Shown here piece after piece: positions 34,967-46,641 of a stretch of 64,000 nucleotides of DNA. The stretch spans positions 29,215,403 through 29,279,402 of the forward strand of contig CM038722.1 in the NCBI GenBank assembly GCA_021613375.1. The letters run 5' to 3'. A program made the translations under genes and the position numbers. The stretch's first letter is position 1. Each line of letters opens with the position of its first letter. This DNA is from Megaleporinus macrocephalus (Eukaryota > Chordata > Actinopteri > Characiformes > Anostomidae). The notes beneath the pieces are model-generated. The model was not told the origin of the DNA, ran no database searches, and worked only from the letters and a program-made list of their open reading frames with translations.

Positions 34967-37900
34967 CACACTCCATATGTGGGCGCAATCCATGGAGGGC
35001 TGAGTCCAGGAATGGCTATCTACTTCCAAGGCGTCGTTCATCCAGATGCCGTCAAGTACTAATTTCTAATATTTATAACACAAAGCACACTTTAACCTAA
35101 AAAAATGACCTCATGTAGTAACAAGCAATTTAACTAGTTTTACTCAACTGAAAAAGTCATTTGAATGACAATTCTTTGAGTCAAACCAAGTTCAGTAAAA
35201 CTAGTTCAAACGCTTGTTACTAAATTTTTCAGTTGGACCAATGGAATATACTCTTAAAATATACTTGGCAGATAACTACTCTTCTTTGAAATGACTGTTT
35301 TTTGCATTCTTTACAGAATTTTCATAAATCAGAAACTAGGACCGAAGGATAGTGATGACATAGCGTTTCATTTTAACCCCCGCATCGACACTTCACTGGT
35401 CCTTGACAGCTTCAAGGACGGAAGGTGGGAGAATCCACAAAATACTCAGGGGTGTCCTTTAGCCAGAGGCTCAGCCTTTGATATCTTCATTGTCATCAAA
35501 CCTGAAGGCTACGAGGTATGGTGATTAATTAAGTGGTTAAAAATGTAAATAAACACAAAGTGTAATAAACATCAAAGATTAAAGTATTATATGTTTAATC
35601 CAGGCATATGTGAATGGCCAGAAGGTTTGCTTCTTCAAGCACCGAATGCCAATTGAGAAAGTGACCACACTTAACATCGAAGGAAATGTCTTCATGAACA
35701 CCATTGGTTATGTTAAAGTAAGTCAATTTATTAGTGCTACGTGGATAAAACCTGATTGGCTGAGACACGCTGCTGCGAATGAAGTGTATCTGCTCACATT
35801 GACCACTAAATCTATAAATGAAGTTTTGTTTAAGTCAGTGTGAAATGCTGGCAACATATTTTGTTCAAAATAGACCAAAAATGTTAAAATGTTTTCTCAC
35901 TAATATTCAATATTGACCTTTGAAGTATTTATTGAATGAGTTGCTGTAAAACTGTACATTACATTTAAATATGTTTCTTGAATGACTTTAAATGTTCATA
36001 ATAATAGTTATTTGTGAAATGTATTACTAGATCAAACTCAAATGAATATACTTACTGTATTGGATTGGTGCATTTTAGGCTCTAAATGTTACAAGCACCA
36101 CCTGATATTTACTTTTCTGTGGTATTTTATGCATTCCTGTGAGGGAAGAGGGTGTGAAAGGGGTGTATGTTCTTCTGAGTGTGCATAACTAGGATCAAAA
36201 TGATGATGTAAATGAAGCTCAGGCTTTTTTCTGTGGTTATGTTCTTGAGCAGAGTGTAGCTAACTTCAGACATCATAACCCACCATCACACTGATTTGCT
36301 TTCTTAACTAGACATTGCATATAACCATAACTAACACACACACCCCTTACTAGCCTTCATCTCAACTCAACTTCATACTGATTCACGTTGTATAGTTTTC
36401 GCTGGCTGATCTCTTGTTTGCCTCTTGCCATTTTTTATATTTTTCTCTATTTTGCAGTCTGCGCTGTCAAATCATGTCTTCATGTTACCTGGCCACAGCA
36501 CAAGCATGCTGTGCAACAGTAAAAGTCATCTGTGTGTAGTGTACAAATAGTGTGCTGTGTGTAGTTGTATGGATTAAATGAATCTTCGATGCAAAGGTTG
36601 TTCAGTTTGCTTCACATTATACCACAGGATATCCCTGATCGGGGATTGAACCAAAATAACATAACCTTTTGTGGATATTGTACCACTCTAATTTCAAAAA
36701 AGTTGTGTGCTGTTTAAAATGTGAATTAATGTAAATAAAAACAGAATGCAATGATTTGCAAATCTTATAGTCCCCATATTTTATTCACAATAAAACATGA
36801 TGTGACATGACATTTTGCCATTTTATGAAAATTATTAACTTAAGATGTTGATGGCATCAACACATTGCAAAAAAGCTGGGACAGGAGCAACAAAATTCTG
36901 GAAAAGTAAGTGGTACTAATAAAAAAAGAGATGTTTACAGACACTTACAGACTGTTGTTAAAGAAAGGAGGAATGCTACACTATGGCAGACATAGCCCCG
37001 TTCTAACTTTTGTGAGATGCAATGCTGATTTGCAAATCATTGCATTCTGTTTTCATTTACATTTATTTACATTTTACACAGCGTCCCAACTTTTGGAATT
37101 GGGGTTGTATTTCATTGTTCTTTAAATTAACACAATTAACACAGACAGGGCTTTTTTAGAATTTCATACATAGCTGGAGTAAGCTGCTTTCATTACCTTT
37201 ATTGTGAATCAGCTTTCTTCATTATATTTTCTGTTTTGCCAAGAACTGGAGCACCTCTACCTTTGGTCAGGAACAAAGCCCAGGATTCTCACGTGGGAGG
37301 CATTCTGACATCCAGTCAGGAGTACAAAACCCAGTCTGCAGTCCTGTAAGTAACATGGCACCTTAAACAGAAATGCAGAAATGTTAATTAAGGTTTCTTC
37401 AAATCTAAGGAGTTTCAATTTATCATTGCATTAATTTATAATGCTTGTGATCACCACAGGGAAAAACCTACAACAGACCACTCACTAGACGGTTGACAGC
37501 AGGACTGGCTTTTTTCTTCCAAGGTGTTGTTCCTTCAGATGCTGACAGGTACGATCTCATAAAACTAGAACAATATACACTGATGAGCCAAAACATTCCA
37601 TGCTTAACAGTGTGCTCAGTATGCTGCCAAGACAGCACTGACCCACCTAGGTATGGACCCTACAAGACCTCTGAAGGTGCCCTGTGGTAACCGGTCTACA
37701 GTAATGTTCAGGTATAAGGTGTGTGTCAAATTAGCATCCACATGAATGCCTGGACCAAAGGTTTGACAACAGAGCACTAATTAGAGCATCATGCACCTTC
37801 CACCAGATTGTCTCCCTCCCACCGTGCATCTTAGTGCCGTCACTTCCGCAGTTAAACAATGTATGTGTACCTGCACTTACGTGAAACCACTAATATGTCC

Positions 37901-38658
37901 CAGACTTTGACACAACATTAAATGATTTATCTGCGAGTATTCATAATGTTTTGACTCATCTGTTCATTAAACAGACACTGCATTAAATAAAACATGTGCA
38001 TTGATGTGCGCTTTTGAAACACGTCTACCGGAATATCTGAAAAACATTGTTTCAAATACTACTTTTTTGTGTTACTTGTAGCTTCGTCATAGAGCTGAAG
38101 ACTGGGCAAAGGGATGATGATGACGTTGCATTTCACTTTAATCCCCGCTTTGAGACACCCTGTGTGGTTCGCAACAGCTTCAGAAAGGGGTCGTGGGAGA
38201 CTGAGGAACAAACCTCAGGGGGTCCATTTGTGAAAGGAGGGGCTTTTGATATGTTCACGGTTGTTAAACCAGAAGGCTATGAGGTACAGTGTTTGTAGAC
38301 ATGAAACAAGTGAATAAACAATTAAATTTAAATTTAAAAAAAAAAAAAGGTACACAACCATTTTTGCTTTAATGCCTGCAGGTAATCGTGAATGGGCACG
38401 TTTTCTGCATGTTCCGGCACCGCATGCCAGTGGAGAGCGTGTCCATGCTTACCATCAGAAAAGATATCTTCATGAACAACTTCCGCATTATTGAAGTAAG
38501 TAGTTTTTATTGATGTACTTTTTGGCAACTGCTCTGAATAAAACTAGATTTACTGCACAGTCCTTAGTGCATATAAATTGTTTGTAATGTTTTTTTCTTT
38601 CCACCAGGTGGACCGTGTTGATATGAAGACCACCATCACTTCACATATTTATAAATAA
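34967..38658 (+). CDS. Tandem-repeat galectin module, two carbohydrate-recognition domains
   Basis: Seven exons: 34967-35055, 35317-35515, 35604-35717 (CRD1), 37244-37345 (34-codon linker), 37460-37548, 38082-38283, 38382-38495, plus the terminal 38608-38658. CRD1 opens YVGAIHGGLSPGMAIYFQG and CRD2 has LTAGLAFFFQGVVPSDA. The matching exons of the two CRDs have the same phases and nearly the same lengths (89/89, 199/202, 114/114), showing internal duplication. Galectins bind beta-galactosides. Both CRDs have HFNPR; CRD2 keeps VVRN and WETEEQ, while CRD1 has VLDS and WENPQ and so lacks several sugar-contact residues. It ends SHIYK-stop. No own ATG exon was recognised upstream; the first exon accepts phase 0 from the SNTX-like side. 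If separate, it is a galectin-9/4-like gene with an unseen first exon. Confidence 0.88.
36682..37112. mobile_element. MITE with long terminal inverted repeats
   Basis: The left end reads AATTTCAAAAAAGTTGTG ... AATGCAATGATTTGCAAATC and the right end is its inverse (GATTTGCAAATCATTGCATT ... CCAACTTTTGGAATTGGGG). It is a well-known fish non-autonomous cut-and-paste repeat. It lies in the intron between CRD1 and the galectin linker exon. Confidence 0.8.
37575..37975. mobile_element. Non-autonomous DNA element, intron of galectin module
   Basis: Ends are ATACACTGATGAGCCAAAAC and, inverted, GTTTTGACTCATCTGTTC. The inside is a short common fish repeat (GGTAACCGGTCTACAG, TTAGTGCCGTCACTT). No ORF. 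Confidence 0.65.
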
Positions 38659-41600
38659 TATTGTTTTTTCCCATTATGTTGCGCTGTACTCCTCAAGTTG
38701 CTTCTTTAGAGCTGTCATGTGTCTCTTAAAATTTTCAAATATAATTACAGTGTTCTTTGCTTTCCTCTGATGAAAACGACGAGTTCATGGACAGGGTATT
38801 TATCCAGGCTTTATGCTTACAATATAGGACTATGCTTACTTTACCTCCTGTCAGCAATTAGCATAAAATTATACAGCAGTAGGTTTTTAATGGCAAAGCA
38901 TTTATGTCCAGGATTATTTCAGCTTTACACAAAAATAAATGTAAAAAAAATCATACCAGGAATTATGAATTTTACCCATGGAGACAAAATAATTAATTTA
39001 ACTGATACATGGGAAACTGTGACATGGGAAAGGGTTTGAACAATTTGCTCTGGCACTGTGAAATCACAAGAAAATGTGACAATACATGCTGCACTGATTT
39101 TTTTTTGGCTAACACGTCATCAACTCAACATCTACATATCTAAGTATTGATCTACAAATCATAGTGCTTAATTTCTATTTTATTGACAAGTTTAAGTTTA
39201 ATTGTCTGGAGAAAATAATAAAACGTAAAATATAAATGTGCTAAAACGTGTGTATATTGTGTAGATGTATTAACTTTAAACTTTACGTGTAATACTGTGT
39301 TCTTTGACCAGGGGCGTAGACAGTAACCTTTTTGTTCATGTTTTGTTCAAAATATTATGAGAATCTTGAACTGCGAACCCAGTATAAACCTTGGATCCAG
39401 AGTCAAACAAGATCATGGCCAAAATGTACTGTTACACCCCTACTGGTGATCTTACGTAATCTCAAGAATATCTACAAAATCTATTTAATAGCTTTAATTT
39501 ATAAAACCTGGTTTTATTAATTAACAAGGTTAAACAATACTACTTATCTAACTCACCAGTTAGCAATCTGTCAATGCAAAAACTTTAAACATAGCCAAGA
39601 CATGTTCATATTGTGAACCATTATCCCCATGTAATGCAAAACCTGTGAAAGTCAGATCTATACTATGTGGGCGTGTAGCTTGGGGAGCAACAGAGAGAGG
39701 TCAGCTCGTCTGTGGTCTGCTTTGCTTACTCTGTCCCAACAGTCGTTATTTCAGGTTGGCAATTTGGTCCAACACCCCCATCATCGCCACTAGTTCAGTT
39801 TAGGATTTTGCTGTTGGGAATAAAAGAAAATCGGAGAATATCACACTTGGAGAGGGCAAACAAGGTATCCAGCATGCCTCAGAGCATGAAGAAACTAACA
39901 ATCCCCCACCCCAAAATTCAAAAGCAATACGAGTCACAAGTGAAGTCATCTGAGCTCCCAAGGAGAATCAGTGGCAATCACTAACTATGTGATCTAACAC
40001 TCTCTAACAAACATCTATAAACAGTATAGTGTCAAAATAGAATTGGAATTTATTTAATTGGCCACATAAACACATTAGATGATGTGTTTATATTTGATGT
40101 TTAGTGCACTGGTGTGTTGATTACCGTTTTAGATTTAGATTATTATGTAATACTGTTTTCTCTTACTTTTGTTCTTGCTACTACAAGCTTTTTCATTGTT
40201 ATCTATTTGAATCCACTGCTATCCAGATGTAAACAAAGAGATTCTTTTTGGATGAAATTCCTTGAATACAGTTTATTTTTTGTGCTTAGACTTATATCAC
40301 CTGAAAACATTGTGTTCACATCACCCTAAAACATTACCTGCAGTCATGTCAGAGTAGAGGGTGTTGTTTTCTGTCCATCTGCAAAGCTACGAATAAACTT
40401 TAAAAAAAAGTCACCCCTGGATTCATCTGTTTGTTTTATTTTTCCACAGATGGTTGTTGTGGAGATACAACTTGAAAACAGTATATTTTATGCATTACTG
40501 AGTGAAACACTACAAACTGATTTATTTTTGTTAGATTTCACCAGTGATTTAAAACCTGTTTTTAAAGGGTTTAATCAACGCTCCTTTAAGGACTTGGTCT
40601 GGTATATTATAAAGAATGAGATAATTCGATGGTTGGCCATGTTTGGTGTCTAAACTTCCTAAATTTTTCAGCTTATTGCCAGAGCTATGATGGTAACATT
40701 GCTAGCCATTGCTTGCCAGCATTAGAAGTAAATAGTCACCCAAATCTTTTCTGTAAATACATCCCAAAACTTCTCTCAAACCACTCAGACTGCATCCAGG
40801 TCAACCAATGTGATTAAGAACATAGTATGACTTACTGTGAACTATTACAATGAACAAAACTTCTCATACTGGCCAGCAAACAGGTGTAAGTAAAAAGTGG
40901 TGTAAATTAGATTTTTCATCATAGCATTTCTTTTAAAGTACAAAACTTATTTACAGTCTAAAAGGCCTCAATAAGATAAGAGCCTCTTATGTATTTAGGA
41001 TGAGCATTTTATGTAAGCAAAAAAAAAAATGCAGTCCAGATTAAATCTAATAATGTATAGCTAAAAATGTCCAGCTTTGTTACCAAGTGAAGCATACTTG
41101 ATGTGATTTATCATGTCAGAAAAAGATTTAATAACACATTTTGGAACAGCTAAAGACAAAATAGGCTTAGCTAAATTTAGTCAAGGATAAAAATGATCTA
41201 ATGGCATTTTGTTTGTTCAGGAGTGACACCTACTGGGGTTTTCTAGTATTTGCCATTCTAGTTCTCTACAGTGCTGTTCAATCACTTCTGCCAGCTATAA
41301 TTTCTGAATTCCAACTTGTATTACTATTTTACTTAAAAATAATGTAATGCTACAAGCTATATTCTCGGATCAAAATGTTTTGTACATTTTCACCTGAATG
41401 GTACATTAATTGAACTCTTTCTGGTGTACTGCAAGTGTACATACACTACCATTCAGTTTTGAATCACTGCCATTTACCCCTGCATATACCAAGACTATGT
41501 GTTTGTTCTCACACTCTTCCTAAACACTGTGAGAACTCAGCAGTAACTCAGGTGGATTATATTCATGAGTTGTGCTTTACATTCATAGTAATAAGAGCGT

Positions 41601-44600
41601 GCATCTTCACCAACAGAAATGAATTACCATTTTATATGAATGCTGCATTAAAAAAAAAGATGCAAAAGAAGAAAATCCTTTTGAAAATCCCAGAGAAACA
41701 GACCACATGGATCCACATTCAATTCTCTGTTGTATATACGGAGTGACAGAGACTACATGTAGTTTACAGTGGGCCAGCAGATGTCCTGCAGTAGCTCTCT
41801 CAAGTTGTATCTGCAAGGAGAAAAGGAACCATGTTATTAATGTAACAATACACAATAAACTGCTAAGAAATTAGGTCCAATTTTATTAATCTATCAGCCC
41901 ATGCCCTCTTTCTTAAAGCAGAGCTCAAACCATACTCTACTTTCTGTTCATTTTGTCTCTTAACCAGAAAAAAGCGGTAATGTTTTTACTCAAAAAAAAT
42001 GTTACCTAAAAACAATTTAAAGTGAGGTTCTGCACATCTTTAGGGCCAAAATGCCAGCTCACAACCATTGTTCAAGGGTTCTTTAGTGAAATCATTTGGT
42101 TATACATAGAACCACGAGAAGTCACAGAACATTTGTATGTGAATTTGTAAGTTTTCAGTTTTTCTCACTTTTTTGATTAGCTTATTGGTGTACAGCAACC
42201 TGTCTTGTGCTGGCAAACCATTAAAATAACACATGACATGCTTTTTTAAAAGCATTTTTGTTTTTGTTATTTTATTTAGAAGTATTTGGCTCAAAACAAC
42301 TGATAAAACTCTGATTATTTTTTTTTTTTTTGCTGTGTGTGATGTAAACATGCAACTATTAAAGCTAACAACAAAGCAAACTAATTGCTAACAGCTTAAA
42401 TAATTGCAATTAGCTAAACAAAATGTGTCCCGGTGATTTTGTAACAATAATCTTGACAGGCCTACAGCTGGACACTGTCAACTATATTTAAACTATTCCA
42501 AATAATGAACTGAGCTAAAGGAAACAAGACAACTGGGACAGAATATTGTAGAAACAACTAAAAGTCACACGACAGCATTGTCAAAATGGTTGTTGGCATT
42601 ACCTAGAATAGTATACCCAATTTTTTTAAATATGTGCTCCTAGTGTTACATCTGTGCTTCTGAACACCAAGCTCTATTCTTTAACACTATCTGAAAACTA
42701 AAAGTTTATTTTGCAAATCAAGGATGTAGAACTGCAATTGCAAAGCAAAGAGAAAAAACTGATGTTAACTGCATTAAATGTGCCATACATTTTAAAAAAT
42801 GCATTTACATTCTCACTGTTGCAACCATGGAATGAATTTATTCAGTAATTAAAACGGTTCTCTGATGTTCTACACATTGTCTGACACTCCTCTGGTTTAA
42901 AATGACCAGAGATTCTACACATTTATTTATATGGTATGGCCCTAGAATGAAAGAGATGGTTTCTCTTGTTTGGGGACATCATTCTGGGTGAAGTAGAGAC
43001 TGTTGGGTAATATAGGTGGATTTAGGAATCAGCTTGTTTAGGAATCATCCTTGTTTTGTAAAGGCAAGATTTGTATTTGAAGGAGGAACAACAGTGTTTG
43101 GTTTACGGTATGTCAGTTCTACATGCTGAACACTTATTATTCAAGTATGATAGTTTAAATATAGTTTTACATTACATTTTACAGTACTACACATAATACA
43201 TGTATAAGTCACAAATCTTCTATGTAGAATATCAGAGAACAGCTTAGAATGCACCCATTTAGTATTTTGTGGACCCCAATATGTTGGCTGGATATATTAG
43301 GCTGTGTAACCTGTGAAATACAAAATATCATTCAACATTCCAATATGCATTTGATTAATCAGATTAATTAATTTATTGAATTAAATGTAACTTAGCTATT
43401 CTGGTTGATGCAACAGGGCTGATCAGGTGGTCAGTCCAATGAAACAGTCTGTGCACAGGCCACAGAGATCAAATGGGGAGCTGACGTCTCATAGTTCAGC
43501 TGTGTGGCATGATTCTGTAAGGTCATAAGCACTGCTGGATAACCTGTCAAGAGTTTTTTAGCTGATGATCATTTACCATATAAACAATCAAAATAATTTA
43601 ATTGTTTTTTTCATTTAATGCATGCGACTATTAAATTACACATCTAAAATAACTAAAATTTATAATAAAACTCACAGAAGAGGCTCTTAAGTCACTCTTT
43701 GTCATCTGGAAACAGGAAGCAGCCACTCGGCTGTCAGGAAATGGCACGTGCGGGCATGTATGCCTCAGTGAAAGGCACCTGCAGTTGTTAACTTTTAATG
43801 AGTGGCATATGCAGAAACAGCAAGCAGCCACTTCATGATGCCAACAAGGGAGTGAACACCAAATACACTTTAACATTATAAGATAAACTAACTTGCTTCA
43901 TAACTTACTCATTTTACAAAATAAATGGATTTGTGAAGCAAAACCACTTACATGCTGTTGCTGTTAAATCTTTTTGTCTACCGAGATAGACTGTAGTTAT
44001 AACCGATAAAATACATATCAACCTGTGTTACTTAACATATAATGCATCAGATTATTATTGATTGGAAGAAATGAGGCTGACTTTTGAAAATGTGCATATC
44101 ATTAGCACAGCATAGTAACTCTGTTTCCAGTGCTTTATTGTCTTTTACTGTTAATTCATTCATTGTACTATCAAAATATCCTAATTAACATTTTAATGCT
44201 GGAAACATTTTCAAACAAGGGCATTCATCAGCTTCTTTTTTTTAATTTTCTAGTTCCACCTTAAATGGTGCCTGACTGACTCAGTAACCTGAGGGGCTAG
44301 ACTGTAACTGCAGCGCTATTTGAGGCTGAACTACAAAATTCAAACAAGTTGGCAATTTTGTTAGTATGTTAAATTTCTGCTGAACATTAGACGCGACTAT
44401 TGGTTTGTTATAGGAATACGTTTATCTTACAAAAAAAAGACGTAGCAGCACATTTGAGAAGCAAACCGAGTTGAAGTTATCAGCGTTTGTTTGGCTCGGT
44501 AGCTAGCTAACATTGGCTAACTAGCACTGCTAGCTGAACTGATTGTCTAAAGAGCTAATGTAAGGATGTAGAATCATAAAACACAAATACATCACCAGCA

Positions 44601-45607
44601 TATCCAACATAAACTAATCAAAACCTGTACAAAAACACATTTCAGTTGAATAAACTTCCTTAAGTGTAACCTACCATTGCTGAGTTGAAGCTCTGCTGCG
44701 GGTGTCCGTTGGTGGGTCCTCGCGCTGAGCTTGAAGTAGTGCCGGTGCTGTATTCCTCCGCGGCTCTGGACAGCTGTTATGTGTTCCTTCGTGGCTTTGG
44801 ACCGTATAACGACTCTAAACTACATATAGAATCGGACTCCGCTCTGAAATTATACTCAAGATGTGATATGAGTGGATTTATCATCAGTAAAACGGATCTA
44901 TATCAGACTTTAGAGTCGTGCCGGAGGAAACCCGGATCCGGAACGGAGTAGTTTGCTATCCAGGAGAAAAATGTATTTACTTGAATTATAATGTGTGCTT
45001 GTTGCTATTTATAATGTGTGCTTTGTTGCTATAACAATTTATTAGGCTTCTTTCATGTGTTGAAGCCTACGAATAAACTAAGTCTTGCCCTAATCTGACA
45101 CCCCCGGTTCTTAAATAGATTAGTTAGTTCACGTGAGCTAACGTCATTTTGGTGAGGCTGTTTTGACTCACACATACTACGTTCAAAAATGATATAAATA
45201 CGACATCTCAGGGGCGTACCTGTGCTGTCTGGGATATACGGTCACTGATAATTGTTTATTGTGATCCAAATCATAAAAGTTCTGCGGTTCAGGACGAATA
45301 GAAAGCGTTTCCGTTGAGCACTCCCTAGCATTTCCATTCTTAGAGTCGTTAGCCAGGAATCGACTCCAACTGCCAGACGTCCCAGGAGTCGAAGAGTCGA
45401 TTTCATCGATTCCAGCGGAAGGAGTCGAGAGTCGGAGTCCACTCGAAAAAAACTGTACTCGTGCACCACTAATACGTTTAAAGAGAAAATTCCGCCGTTC
45501 AAGAGAAACAATCAGCAACAATGGAATCGAAGAATCGACTCTTATAGAATCAACTCCCGCCATGTCGAGTGTTTCTCATTAATCTCTCTGCTACTTATGT
45601 TGGTGAC
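38659..45607. other. About 7 kb without a recognised gene
   Basis: AT-rich, with stops in all frames at short intervals. The open stretches at 39712-39984 and 44685-44951 have no family resemblance or splice context I trust. A GC-richer patch at 44680-44945 and a stretch rich in GACTCC/AGTCGA motifs at 45340-45560 (possibly an hAT-like fragment) are the only structured parts. Confidence 0.5.
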
Positions 45608-46620
45608 ATATTATTTGAATAATTAATTGTTGATTGATTGATGGTTCTGATTTGCAGTTGGCCTCCATGATCATTTCCGTGGTGCTGTTTGTACGACTCG
45701 GCGTTGTTCTTCACTGAGGCAGTAACCCTGCATACACCCATTCACAGCCACTCATTAATAAAACTCTTGAGCACAAAGAAATAGCTGGATATTTATATTT
45801 ATTAAACATCAGTTATAGTCACATCTTCATAAGATATCAGTGCAGTTACTCCTTCTTGACTGGTTCTCCTAATAAAGTACACATATAAAAATGGGAATTT
45901 CCATTGAGCGTGTGTGACGTCAATGTCTCGTCACTGTAAATACTGTAAAATACTGTAATTGTAGCAATAAATGTACAAATATATATGTGTGATTTAGTTT
46001 TAAAATATACATGTGTTTCTCATTTTCTACAAAAACTAAGTAGAACACTTCTCCTGTCAGCAGTTCTTTTTGATGGAAAAATACTAATTGATTAAAATAT
46101 AATTGAATAATTAATAATTTGCTCATAAACACTGTCTCTATTGTAACACACCAACATAATCTCATAAAGATCTTACTGTACATGTCCAAAAGTATCCAGA
46201 CACTCCTTATAATAAGTGAATTCAACTACTTTTAGGTGCACCTATAGCTGATACAGGTGTTCAAATTCACACTCACAGTATAATTTTAACAGGTAAGCAA
46301 CTAAATAGACCGAATAGAATGTGAATGTCCAGCCACACATGAGACTAAGATGACCATGCCCATCAGCTAGAGGACTATAAAGCCCCCCAGCTTTGGGATG
46401 TGGAGCCGTGGAACTGTGTTCTCTGAAGTGATGGAACTCCAACCAGCACCTTTGGGATGAGGTGCAGTGATCCAGAATCCATCATCAGTACCTGACCTCA
46501 CCTGACCAATGGTATTGTGGCTGAACACAACCAAATCATCACAGCAATTTTCCAGAATCTACTGTAAAGCCTTCATAGACAATGCCCTTGATTTCAGAAG
46601 TTGTCCACAAACTTTTGCAC
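45608..46620 (+). repeat. Right copy of the segmental duplication, start
   Basis: Matches 2355-2995. Homology starts inside the last tetraspanin intron (ATATTATTTGAATAATTAAT). At about 46185-46615 it includes a non-autonomous transposon (GTCCAAAAGTATCCAGACAC ... GTCCACAAACTTTTGCAC) that is internally deleted in the left copy. Confidence 0.85.
45658..45717 (+). pseudogene. Orphan last exon of tetraspanin
   Basis: It has the same acceptor (GATTTGCAG) and the same 20 codons, including the stop, as 2405-2464. No upstream tetraspanin exons precede it here, so it cannot make a tetraspanin by itself. Confidence 0.85.
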
Positions 46621-46641
46621 ATCCACAAGAACACAAGAACA

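Noticed and set aside
39712..39984. 90-codon plus-strand open frame
   Set aside because: No recognisable domain, no splice partners, and AT-rich non-coding context.
44685..44951. 88-codon open frame in a GC-richer patch
   Set aside because: No family resemblance; it may be part of a repeat or an unrelated promoter region, and coding evidence is lacking.
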